Assembly: GCA_964351025.1 (NCBI GenBank)
Contig: CAYGLV010000060.1
Location: forward strand, 1-14,423
From: CAYGLV01 sp964351025
GTDB lineage: Bacteria > Actinomycetota > Thermoleophilia > Gaiellales > Gaiellaceae
DNA: 14,423 bases
Direction: 5' to 3'
Shown: piece by piece, positions 1 through 6,689 of the stretch
How positions within the stretch are numbered: the stretch's first letter is position 1
How the letters are laid out: each line of letters opens with the position of its first letter
Notes under the pieces: generated by a model
Told to the model about the DNA's origin: nothing
The model's database searches: none
Seen by the model: only the letters and a program-made list of their open reading frames with translations
Program-made: the position numbers and the translations under genes

Positions 1-1041
1 GTGATCGATCTGCGCTCGGACACCGCGACGCGACCGACTCCCGGCATGCGCCACGCGATTGCCCAGGCCGACGTCGGTGATGAGCAGCGGCGCGAGGATC
101 CGACGGTGAACGAGCTCGAGCGTCGCGCCGCGGCGCTGCTCGGCCAGGAGGAGGCCGTCTTCCTGCCGACGGCGACGATGGCGAACCAGATCGCTCTGCG
201 CGTGCTCACCGAGCCGGGCGACGAGCTGCTTGCCCACGAGGACTCGCACGTGCTCATCTCGGAGGTCGGCGGGCCGGCGATCTTCCACGGCGTGATGACG
301 CGGGGACTGCCCGGCGAGGCCGGCCGTTTCACGCCCGACCAGGTGCGGGCAGCGGTGCGCGAGCCGTCGATGCACTCGCCGCGGACGAGGGTCGTGTGGG
401 TCGAAGACACGCACAACCAGTCCGGCGGGCGCGTCTGGCCGCTCGCTCAGATCGACGCGCTCGCGGCGTGTTGTCGCGAGCGCGACCTCGCCTTCCACCT
501 CGACGGAGCCCGTCTGTTTCACGCAGCGGTAGCGAGCGGCGAGGCGGCGGCGACCATCGGCGCCCGCTTCGACACCGTCACGCTCTGCCTCTCCAAGGGC
601 CTCGGCTGCCCTCTCGGCGCGCTCGTCGCGGGCACGGCCGAGCGGATGTCGCGGGCACGCCGCCACAAGCACCTCTTCGGGGGGGCGATGCGCCAGGCGG
701 GAATCGTCGCGGCGGCCGGGGTCTACGCGCTCGACCACCACGTCGAGCGCCTGGGCGAGGACCACGCACGCGCCCGCCGTCTCGCCGAAGGCTGGCTGGC
801 AGCAGGCGTTCCCGTGGATCTCGGGCAGGTGGAGACGAACTTCGTGCAGGTGGACGTCGCTCCACTCGGGCTGACCAAGGCCGAGGCACTGAGCCGGCTC
901 GCGGAAGCGGGTGTCGGCCTCTCGACCACGATCCACCCGACGCGACTGCGCGCCGTCACGCACCTGGACGTCAGCGACGGCGACGTCGAGCGCGCCGTCG
1001 AGCTCGTTCCGCGCGCCCTGGGGGCACGTGCCCGCGCCTGA
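1..1041 (+). CDS. ltaE: Low-specificity L-threonine aldolase
   Basis: A PLP-dependent fold-type I enzyme that cleaves L-threonine or L-allo-threonine to glycine and acetaldehyde in the cytosol. The 346-residue product opens with MIDLRSDTATRPT, the typical N terminus of the family. It has the cofactor-stacking His in HEDSH (H83), the PLP-nitrogen Asp in HLDGAR (D168, followed by R171) and the Schiff-base lysine in LSKGLGCPLGA (K199). The length matches bacterial LtaE proteins. The start is a GTG at base 1, the first base of the window, so its promoter and any upstream operon partner cannot be seen. The 3' end overlaps the following serine hydrolase by 14 bp, which suggests co-transcription and translational coupling. 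The substrate stereochemistry (threonine versus allo-threonine) cannot be read from sequence. Confidence 0.95.
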   Translation: MIDLRSDTATRPTPGMRHAIAQADVGDEQRREDPTVNELERRAAALLGQEEAVFLPTATMANQIALRVLTEPGDELLAHEDSHVLISEVGGPAIFHGVMTRGLPGEAGRFTPDQVRAAVREPSMHSPRTRVVWVEDTHNQSGGRVWPLAQIDALAACCRERDLAFHLDGARLFHAAVASGEAAATIGARFDTVTLCLSKGLGCPLGALVAGTAERMSRARRHKHLFGGAMRQAGIVAAAGVYALDHHVERLGEDHARARRLAEGWLAAGVPVDLGQVETNFVQVDVAPLGLTKAEALSRLAEAGVGLSTTIHPTRLRAVTHLDVSDGDVERAVELVPRALGARARA

Positions 1042-2359
1042 GGAGCTGCACGCCGACCTCTCCCGCCGCCTGCGCGCAGCGCAGGCCGAGCAGCGGCTGC
1101 CCTCGGTCAGCGCGGCCGTCTTCCGCGAGGGCGAGATCGTGTGGGCGGAGGCGCTCGGCCTCGCCGATGTCGACGCGGGGCGCGCTGCGACGCCCGACAC
1201 GCAGTACCGGATCGGCTCGATCACGAAGACCTTTACCGCTGTCGCCGTCATGCAGCTCCGCGACGCCGGCCGCGTCGAGCTGGACGCGCCCCTGCGCGAG
1301 TACATCCCCGAGGTGCAGCCCGGCCCGACTGTGCGGCACGCGCTCTCCCATCTGACCGGCCTGCAGCGCGAGCCGGCCGGGGAGATCTGGGAGACGATGC
1401 AGATGCCGAGCCGCGAGGATCTCCTCGCCGGGCTCGAGGACGTCGAGCAGGTTCTCGTCCCCGGGGAGCGCTGGCACTACTCGAATCTCGCCTTCAGCCT
1501 GCTCGGCGAGCTCGTCGCTCGCCGCTCCGGGACGCCGTACTGGACGTACGTGCAGGAGCGCGTGCTCGAGCCACTCGGGCTCTCGCGCACGACCTTCGCC
1601 GAGAGCGAGCCGGCCGCCCGCGGCTACTTCGTCGAGCCGTACTCCGACGGCGTCCGGCCGGAGGCGCACGTCGAGATCCCCGAGCCTCCAGCGGCGATGG
1701 GCCAGCTCTGGAGTACCACCGGCGACCTCGCCCGCTGGGGCGCCTTTCTCGCAGCCGGCGACCCGGCGGTGCTGGCCAAGGAGACCCTCGACGAGATGAG
1801 CCTCGTGCAGGCGATGGTCGACCAGAAAGGCTGGCTCTCGGGCTGGGGGCTCGGGCTTCAGCTCGTGCGCCGCGGCGAGCGCGTCTACGCGGGCCATGGC
1901 GGCGCGATGCCCGGCTTCCTGGCGTTCGTCGGTGTCGTGCGGGACGACGGGGTCGGCGCGGTCGCGCTTATGAACACGAGCGCCGGGGGCGCGCCCGACG
2001 CGCTCGCGCTCGACCTCGCCGAGACCGCGGTCAAGGCGTTGCCGGCGGAGCCGGACCCCTGGCGCCCCGATGCGGGCGCGCCGGCGGAGGTCGAGCCCCT
2101 GCTCGGCCGCTGGTGGTCGGAGGGCGACGAGGTCGTCTTCCGCTGGCGCCAGGGACGGCTCGAGGTCCAGCTCGTCGGCGCCCCCGCCGGGCGCGACACG
2201 TCGTACCTCGAGCCGGAGGGCGACGATGGCTGGCGCATAGTCGAAGGCCGCGAGCGCGGCGAGCTCGTTCGCGCCGTGCGCGACGCAAGCGGCGGCGTGG
2301 AGAAGCTGTACCTGGCGACGTACCCGCTGACGCGGGAGCCCGTCACCTTCTGTCCCTAA
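1028..2359 (+). CDS. Serine hydrolase, beta-lactamase class C / peptidase S12 family
   Basis: A 443-residue penicillin-binding-protein-fold serine hydrolase. The three catalytic motifs are present and correctly spaced: SITK (nucleophile S64, K67), YSN (151-153) and HGG (290-292, replacing the KTG box as in esterase or peptidase members). After the catalytic domain a C-terminal extension of about 90 residues, rich in charged and Trp residues (LLGRWWSEGDEVVFRW and on), looks like the small beta-barrel domain found in many such proteins. I chose GTG 1028, inside the end of the aldolase gene with a G-run at 1020-1024 just before it, because later in-frame starts cut into the fold and earlier ones run through the aldolase. 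No signal peptide is visible, so it is probably cytosolic. The substrate could be a D-amino peptide, an ester or a beta-lactam; a true resistance enzyme is unlikely. Its stop overlaps the convergent antiporter stop. Confidence 0.88.
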   Translation: MPAPEELHADLSRRLRAAQAEQRLPSVSAAVFREGEIVWAEALGLADVDAGRAATPDTQYRIGSITKTFTAVAVMQLRDAGRVELDAPLREYIPEVQPGPTVRHALSHLTGLQREPAGEIWETMQMPSREDLLAGLEDVEQVLVPGERWHYSNLAFSLLGELVARRSGTPYWTYVQERVLEPLGLSRTTFAESEPAARGYFVEPYSDGVRPEAHVEIPEPPAAMGQLWSTTGDLARWGAFLAAGDPAVLAKETLDEMSLVQAMVDQKGWLSGWGLGLQLVRRGERVYAGHGGAMPGFLAFVGVVRDDGVGAVALMNTSAGGAPDALALDLAETAVKALPAEPDPWRPDAGAPAEVEPLLGRWWSEGDEVVFRWRQGRLEVQLVGAPAGRDTSYLEPEGDDGWRIVEGRERGELVRAVRDASGGVEKLYLATYPLTREPVTFCP

Positions 2360-3393
2360 CGGTCTCCTGCGATCGCGAACGAGACGGCGATCGCGGCGTA
2401 GGCGGCGAGCAGCGCGACGCCGCGAGTGCGGCTCGAGCGGCCGTCGTGCAGGACGACAGCGGTGACGGCTGCAGCGGCGCCGAGAGCGCCGATCTCGACC
2501 GGCCGGAAGGAGAGCGCGAACGGGTCGATCAGCCACGCGAGCAGTGCGACGGCCGGGATCAGGAACACCGCCACCTGGGCGCTCGACGCGAGCGCGATCT
2601 CCGCTGCGAGCGCGATCTTGCCCCGAGCGGCCACGACAACGGCGCCGCCGTGCTCCGCCGCGTTGCCGACGATCGCGACGATCACGGCCGCGACGAAGAA
2701 GTGGGAGAGGTGGGCCTTGTCGGCGAACGTCTCCAGCGAGCCGACGAGGATCTCGGCCACGAAGGCTGTGACAACCGTGGCCACGCCGAGCGCGAGGAGC
2801 GCGGAGCGGAACGACCACGACTCGATGTCGGGGTCGGCGCCTTCGTGCGCCGCCCTGTGGCGGCGGAGGCTCCTCCAGGTGACGAGGACGTAGACCGCGA
2901 GCAGCGCGACGGAGACCGGGATGGAGAGAGTCGCCAGCGAGTCGCGCTCGTGGTCACCCGACCAGCCCGGCACCGCGGTGATCAGAAAGAGCGCGAGCGC
3001 GACGCCGACGAGGCCGAGCGAGACGAAGCTCGACCCGCGGTCGACTGTTCCCTTCCCGCCGAAGAGGAGCGAGAAGCCGAGCACGAGCAGGAGATTGCCG
3101 ATCACCGAGCCGATCAGCGACCCGCGGACGACCTCGGTCAGGCCCTCGTTGACGGCGATCAGCGCAATGATCAGCTCGGGTGCGTTGCCGAACGTGGCGT
3201 TGAGGAAGCCGCCCACTCCGGGCCCGGTGTGCTCGGCGGCGTGCTCGGTCGCCTCGCCGATCAGCCAGGCGAGCGGGACGAGCGCGACCGCGGCGAGCAC
3301 GAACTCCCACGTGTCGCCCGGCGAAGCGACGTAGTGCAGGAGGATCGTGAGCGGCGCGAGTGCGAGCGAGGCGAGGAGGATCCTGCGGATCAC
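2356..3393 (-). CDS. Calcium/proton antiporter (CaCA superfamily, CAX type)
   Basis: An integral membrane cation exchanger that exports Ca2+ in exchange for H+. The 345-residue protein is very hydrophobic, with roughly ten to eleven membrane segments in two halves. It carries the two family repeat motifs: FGNAPELIIAL (GNAPE at 69-73) and VGNAAEHGGA (243-248), whose Glu residues form the cation site. An acidic or polar loop around residues 175-195 separates the halves, as in bacterial ChaA/CaxA proteins. The GTG start at 3393 is preceded on the minus strand by TAGGGT ending 9 nt upstream, so the transcript is probably near-leaderless. It diverges from the nine-cysteine gene and converges with the serine hydrolase, where the two stop codons overlap (2356-2359). 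Na+ or another cation as substrate cannot be excluded. Confidence 0.93.
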   Translation of the reverse strand: MIRRILLASLALAPLTILLHYVASPGDTWEFVLAAVALVPLAWLIGEATEHAAEHTGPGVGGFLNATFGNAPELIIALIAVNEGLTEVVRGSLIGSVIGNLLLVLGFSLLFGGKGTVDRGSSFVSLGLVGVALALFLITAVPGWSGDHERDSLATLSIPVSVALLAVYVLVTWRSLRRHRAAHEGADPDIESWSFRSALLALGVATVVTAFVAEILVGSLETFADKAHLSHFFVAAVIVAIVGNAAEHGGAVVVAARGKIALAAEIALASSAQVAVFLIPAVALLAWLIDPFALSFRPVEIGALGAAAAVTAVVLHDGRSSRTRGVALLAAYAAIAVSFAIAGDR

Positions 3394-3402
3394 GGCGCGC
3401 GT

Positions 3403-3408
3403 ACCCTA
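3403..3408 (-). promoter_or_regulatory. Putative -10 element of the antiporter gene
   Basis: On the minus strand the hexamer TAGGGT ends 9 nt before the GTG start at 3393. This places the expected transcription start within about 2-3 nt of the start codon. No convincing -35 box is visible. It fits the TANNNT pattern seen upstream of the other first genes in this window. Confidence 0.45.
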
Positions 3409-3483
3409 CCCCGCTCGCGATCGAGGCCGCCGCGTCGGCCGCCTGCCGTCGCCCGTGCCTGAAAACGGCGCGCTTGTCAAGTC

Positions 3484-3512
3484 TTGCGCGGTCGGTGCTT
3501 CTTGCACACAAT
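3484..3512 (+). promoter_or_regulatory. Putative promoter of the nine-cysteine gene
   Basis: A -35-like TTGCGC (3484-3489) and a -10-like CACAAT (3507-3512) are separated by 17 bp. The -10 ends 6 nt before GTG 3519, which supports that codon as a leaderless start. CACAAT departs from TANNNT at its first base, so this is the weakest member of the set. Confidence 0.35.
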
Positions 3513-3518
3513 CGCGGA

Positions 3519-3932
3519 GTGCAGCAGCCGATGCAGGCTCCGGCAGAGCTTCCTCTCCATCCGCAGGACGAGGTGGAGTGCCGTCGCTGCGCCGTTCACT
3601 GCGACAAGGTCGTCTACCCCGGAGCGTGCGTCGAGCGGGCCTGCCCGTTCGTCTACGCCTACGAGGCGTGGGGGCACACGTGGATCGGCTGCATGCAGAA
3701 GATCTACGAGGTGGAGATCGACCTGGATCTGCTCGCTGCGGCGGAGTTGCACCGTGACGGGTTCGGCGCGGTGAAGGCGATGCGGCCGCCCCTGCCGATG
3801 TGCCAGATCGAGGTGGCGGAGTGCTACGAGGCACGGGGCGACGAGCTTGGTTGCCGGAACCCCGAGTTCCACGAGCTCCCGCTTGCCGAGCCGAGCTTCC
3901 GCGTCTTCGCCCAGCTTGCTCCGGGCTCCTGA
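3519..3932 (+). CDS. Nine-cysteine protein of unknown function
   Basis: I do not recognise the family. The product has 137 residues from GTG 3519, or 133 from ATG 3531. Numbered from the ATG, nine cysteines lie at 17, 20, 24, 33, 38, 54, 91, 98 and 108. The first five form C-x2-C-x3-C-x8-C-x4-C-P, a spacing suited to zinc or Fe-S coordination, and aromatic residues (VYAYEAWGHTW) follow. There is no signal peptide or membrane segment. The 17-bp-spaced promoter-like boxes, with the -10 ending 6 nt upstream, favour GTG 3519; a GGAG at 3516-3519 could instead serve ATG 3531 at long spacing. Codon composition is typical of the neighbours and the reading frame is clean, so I consider the gene real. 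It sits immediately before the peptidoglycan-binding peptidase, perhaps in one transcript. A metal-binding role is inference only. Confidence 0.75.
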   Translation: MQQPMQAPAELPLHPQDEVECRRCAVHCDKVVYPGACVERACPFVYAYEAWGHTWIGCMQKIYEVEIDLDLLAAAELHRDGFGAVKAMRPPLPMCQIEVAECYEARGDELGCRNPEFHELPLAEPSFRVFAQLAPGS

Positions 3933-4540
3933 CGCTGGACGACGAGCGCGCCCTCGAGCTCTGGATTGCCGGCCGGCGGCCACCCGGCGCCCGCCCGCGC
4001 GGCGTGCAACGCACAGCGGCTGTCGTGCGTGCGTTTCAGAAAGAGGCGGGACTCGAGCCTGACGGCGTCGTCGGCTTCGAGACCAGGGCTGCGCTCGATG
4101 CCGTCGTGCAAGCGCTCTCGCCGCGGCTGCGGCCGGCTCTCCCTGCGATCGTGAGCTTCCCCGCCGACGCCTATCCGCCCGCTCCGGGATGGCTCGGCCT
4201 GCAGCCGTGGGTGGCACCGCAGGCGCGCGCGATCTGTGACCACTTCGGACTGCGCCTGAGGGCCGGCTGGGGCGGGCACCCGCCGCACGCGCGGCGCTCC
4301 GACCACCGGTGGGGCGGCGCCTGCGACCTCGCGGGAGGGAAGGCGGCGATGGTCGCCTGCACTCTCTGGGCGAACGGGCTGCGCGCCGACCCGTGGCGTC
4401 CGGGCGCTCTCTTCCGCTGGGTGGGCGGGCCGGCGGAGGATGCCGACGGGCCCGAGCCCGGCCACCTCGGTCACGTCCACCTCTCGTGGTTCCGCGAGGG
4501 CCCGGCGACGACGGTGTTCGGGACGGCGGGCTTCGCCTAG
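3929..4540 (+). CDS. Peptidoglycan-binding domain / M15-type zinc peptidase, start uncertain
   Basis: The product has two domains. Residues of about 5-60 (counted from 3929) resemble a peptidoglycan-binding type 1 repeat, with the hallmark VVRAFQKEAGLEPDGVVG and a following ETRAAL helix. Residues of about 90-190 resemble the M15 D-Ala-D-Ala carboxypeptidase fold. The zinc motif SxHxxGxAxD is present as SDHRWGGACD (H126, D133), and the third ligand is in GHVHLSW (H184). The likely role is wall-peptide cleavage or binding, yet no signal peptide is seen. The start is a problem: no ATG, GTG or TTG lies between the TTG at 3851 and the GTG at 4004, and 4004 falls inside the first domain. Upstream GTGs (3800, 3821) would overlap the previous gene by over 110 nt with an Arg/Pro-rich, artefact-like N terminus. 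I mark CTG 3929, which overlaps the preceding TGA, as provisional. A frameshift is the main alternative. Confidence 0.7.
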   Translation: MTLDDERALELWIAGRRPPGARPRGVQRTAAVVRAFQKEAGLEPDGVVGFETRAALDAVVQALSPRLRPALPAIVSFPADAYPPAPGWLGLQPWVAPQARAICDHFGLRLRAGWGGHPPHARRSDHRWGGACDLAGGKAAMVACTLWANGLRADPWRPGALFRWVGGPAEDADGPEPGHLGHVHLSWFREGPATTVFGTAGFA

Positions 4541-5397
4541 CTGCGCTTGCGCACGCCGCGGCGGTGGAGGGCGCGCAGTCGCTTCAGCTCCGCGCCGTCT
4601 GCGCCACGGCCTTCGGGCCCCGGCGTCTCGAGGATCGCCGGCAGGTGCTGGAGAGCGGGGTGGGAGAGGAAGACGCCGAGGCGCTCGCCGATCAGGCCCT
4701 TGCCGATAGAGGCGTGACGGTCGCGGTTCGAGCCGAGCGCGGCCGCGCTGTCGTTGACGTGGAGGGCGCGCAGCCGATCGAGCCCGACGAGGCGGTCGAG
4801 CCGGGCGAGCGCGGCGTCGAGGGCGGCCGGGTCTCCGACATCCACGCCGGAGGCGTAGAGGTGGGCGCTGTCGAGACAGATCCCGAGTCGCGGATGGCCG
4901 TCGAGCCGCTCGACGATCGCTGCGAGCTCGTCGACCGACCGGCCGATCGTGCCGCCCGCCCCGGCTGTGTTCTCGAGCAGGAGCCACGTGCGATCGCTCG
5001 TCAGCTCGAGCGCCTGCGCGAGCGCCGGGGCGAGCCGTTCGAGGCCGGTCTCGAGCCCCGCGCCGAGGTGGGAGCCGGGATGGAAGATCACTCCCTCGGA
5101 CTCGATGGCGACGGCGACCTCTGTTGTCGCCCTGAGAGCGGCGACGGACTTCCCGTAGATCTCGTCGTCGGGCGCGGCGAGGTTGCAGAGGTACAGGGCG
5201 TGGCAGACGACGCTGCCGATCCCCGCCTCGGCGCGCCGCTCACGGAAGCGGGCGAGATCCTCGGGCGCGTGCGCGGTGGGCCGCCACATGCGCGGGCTCT
5301 GCGTGAAGATCTGGACGGCGTCGCCGCCGAGCTCCTCGATCCGGTCGATCGCCCTGTAGATGCCGCCGGAGGAGGAGACGTGGGCGCCGAAGAGCAC
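4537..5397 (-). CDS. nfo: Deoxyribonuclease IV (endonuclease IV, AP endonuclease)
   Basis: A zinc-dependent apurinic/apyrimidinic endonuclease of base-excision repair, which nicks DNA 5' to abasic sites and removes 3'-blocking groups. The 286-residue length is normal for the family. All nine metal ligands of the trinuclear zinc site can be placed: H66 (VCHALYL), H106 (FHPGSH), E142 (LENTAG), D176 and H179 (CLDSAHLYASG), H213 (LHVNDS), D226 and H228 (GSNRDRHASIGKG) and E257 (LETPG). The N-terminal GAHVSSSGG is also typical. Translation starts at a GTG. The gene is divergent from gltX with only 17 bp between the start codons, and a symmetric -10-like heptamer lies midway. Its stop overlaps the convergent peptidase stop at the palindrome CTAG (4537-4540). 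I see no sign of damage or transfer. Confidence 0.96.
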   Translation of the reverse strand: MLFGAHVSSSGGIYRAIDRIEELGGDAVQIFTQSPRMWRPTAHAPEDLARFRERRAEAGIGSVVCHALYLCNLAAPDDEIYGKSVAALRATTEVAVAIESEGVIFHPGSHLGAGLETGLERLAPALAQALELTSDRTWLLLENTAGAGGTIGRSVDELAAIVERLDGHPRLGICLDSAHLYASGVDVGDPAALDAALARLDRLVGLDRLRALHVNDSAAALGSNRDRHASIGKGLIGERLGVFLSHPALQHLPAILETPGPEGRGADGAELKRLRALHRRGVRKRS

Positions 5398-5402
5398 GCG
5401 GC

Positions 5403-5409
5403 TAGGCTA
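5403..5409. promoter_or_regulatory. Symmetric bidirectional -10 element between nfo and gltX
   Basis: The heptamer TAGGCTA is read as TAGGCT (5403-5408) on the plus strand and TAGCCT (5409-5404) on the minus strand. Each box ends exactly 6 nt before a start codon: ATG 5415 of gltX and GTG 5397 of nfo. The heptamer centre at 5406 is 9 bp from both starts. Neither direction has a good -35 box. The geometry implies two leaderless transcripts whose 5' ends lie about 18 bp apart. Confidence 0.6.
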
Positions 5410-5414
5410 TCCGC

Positions 5415-6674
5415 ATGTCCGTCCGCGTCCGTCTCGCGCCGTCCCCGACCGGGTTCCTGCATATCGGCGGGGTGCGGACGTTCCTCTTCAACTGGCTCTT
5501 CGCCCGCGGGCGCGGCGGCGAGTGCCTGCTGCGGATCGAGAACACCGACACGGGCCGCGAGGTCGCCGAGTCGGTCGAGCAGATCCAGCGCTCGCTCGCG
5601 TGGGTCGGGATCGACTGGGACGGGGAGGTCAGCTTCCAGCTCGACGCGATGGAGCGCTGCCGCGAGCTGGCCGCCCGGCTCGTCGCCGACGGCGCCGCCT
5701 ACGAGGACGAGGGCGCGATCCGCTTTCGCATGCCGAACGAGGGCACGACGGGCTGGGACGACGTGGTCCGCGGCCGCGTCGAGTTCCAGAACGAGCAGCT
5801 CGACGACCTCGTCATCGTCCGCTCCGACGGCCGCGCGACCTACAACTTCGCCTCTCCGGTGGAGGACATGGACGACGCGATCACGCACGTGATCCGAGGG
5901 AACGACCACGTCTCGAACACGCCCAAGCAACTCCAGATCCTGCGTGCGCTCGGTCACGAGCCGCCGGTCTACGCGCACGTCCCGGACGTGCTCGGCGACG
6001 ACGGGAAGAAGCTCTCCAAGCGCCACGGCGCCGTCTCGGTGGACGAGTTCCGGGACGCCGGCTACCTGCCTGAGACACTGCTCAACTTTCTCGCGCTGCT
6101 CGGCTGGGCCCCCGACGGAGAGACGACGATCATGTCGCGGACGGAGTTGATCGAGCGCTTCTCGCTCGAGCGGGTCGGCGCGAGCCCCGCGACGCTCGAC
6201 TACGCCAAGCTCGACTGGCTGAACGGGATGTACCTGCGCGCCCTGCCGGCCGACGAGTACGCGGGGCGGCTTGCCGCCTACCTGCGGGACCAGGGCCTCG
6301 AGTGGCCCGAGGAGCGCGTCCGCGCGGCCGCACCGCTCGTGCAGGAGAAGATCGTCCGCCTCGGCGAGTTCCCGTCGTTTGCCGGCTTCCTGTTCGGGCC
6401 TGTCGAGCCGGACCCGGCCCTCCTCGACGCGGATGTCCTGGCCGAGGTGGAGGCGGCGCTCGCCGCGGTTGAGCCGTTTGCAACCGCGGAGATCGAGGCG
6501 GCGCTGAAAGGGCTCTGTGAGCGGCTCGAACGCAAGCCGCGAGAGGTCTTCCCACCGATCCGCGTCGCCGTCACCGGCGCGAAGATCTCCCCGGGGCTCT
6601 ACGAAAGCCTGGAGCTGCTCGGGAAGGACGAGTCGCTCGCGCGGCTACGCGCGGCGGCAGCGCGTGCGCGCTAG
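5415..6674 (+). CDS. gltX: Glutamyl-tRNA synthetase
   Basis: A class I aminoacyl-tRNA synthetase that charges tRNA-Glu with glutamate. The ATP-site HIGH motif appears as FLHIGGVRTFLFNWL (H16-G19) after the signature RLAPSPTG. The KMSKS loop is KLSKR (199-203) in DDGKKLSKRHGAVSV. Between them is the family block around RIENTDTGR and the HVIRGNDHVSNTPKQ segment. The C-terminal part (about 290-419) is the helical anticodon-binding region. At 419 residues it is somewhat shorter than most bacterial GltX proteins (about 460-490), mainly at the C terminus. Whether it also charges tRNA-Gln for the transamidation route cannot be told from this window. The ATG start is 6 nt after TAGGCT. The stop lies 15 bp before the next gene, whose own -10-like box overlaps this end. 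Confidence 0.96.
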   Translation: MSVRVRLAPSPTGFLHIGGVRTFLFNWLFARGRGGECLLRIENTDTGREVAESVEQIQRSLAWVGIDWDGEVSFQLDAMERCRELAARLVADGAAYEDEGAIRFRMPNEGTTGWDDVVRGRVEFQNEQLDDLVIVRSDGRATYNFASPVEDMDDAITHVIRGNDHVSNTPKQLQILRALGHEPPVYAHVPDVLGDDGKKLSKRHGAVSVDEFRDAGYLPETLLNFLALLGWAPDGETTIMSRTELIERFSLERVGASPATLDYAKLDWLNGMYLRALPADEYAGRLAAYLRDQGLEWPEERVRAAAPLVQEKIVRLGEFPSFAGFLFGPVEPDPALLDADVLAEVEAALAAVEPFATAEIEAALKGLCERLERKPREVFPPIRVAVTGAKISPGLYESLELLGKDESLARLRAAAARAR

Positions 6675-6675
6675 G

Positions 6676-6681
6676 TACGCT
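6676..6681 (+). promoter_or_regulatory. Putative -10 element of the M3-like peptidase operon
   Basis: TACGCT ends 8 nt before ATG 6690, immediately after the gltX stop. This would allow a leaderless transcript of the peptidase, hydratase and PLP-enzyme genes separately from gltX. No recognisable -35 box is present. Read-through from gltX is also possible across the 15-bp gap. Confidence 0.45.
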
Positions 6682-6689
6682 CCGCCGCG

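Noticed and set aside
1028..2359. Beta-lactamase resistance gene
   Set aside because: The SxxK/YSN/HGG motifs are shared by many esterases and D-amino peptidases. There is no signal peptide for periplasmic or external export, and no resistance context.
971..2818. Very long open frame on the minus strand across the serine hydrolase and antiporter genes
   Set aside because: It is Arg/Gly/Pro-rich with no recognisable domain and covers two well-supported genes in other frames. Long antisense frames are expected at this GC content.
1141..3462. 773-codon plus-strand frame spanning the serine hydrolase and the antisense of the antiporter
   Set aside because: It is Arg-rich out-of-frame reading of one gene joined to the complement of another, without any domain.
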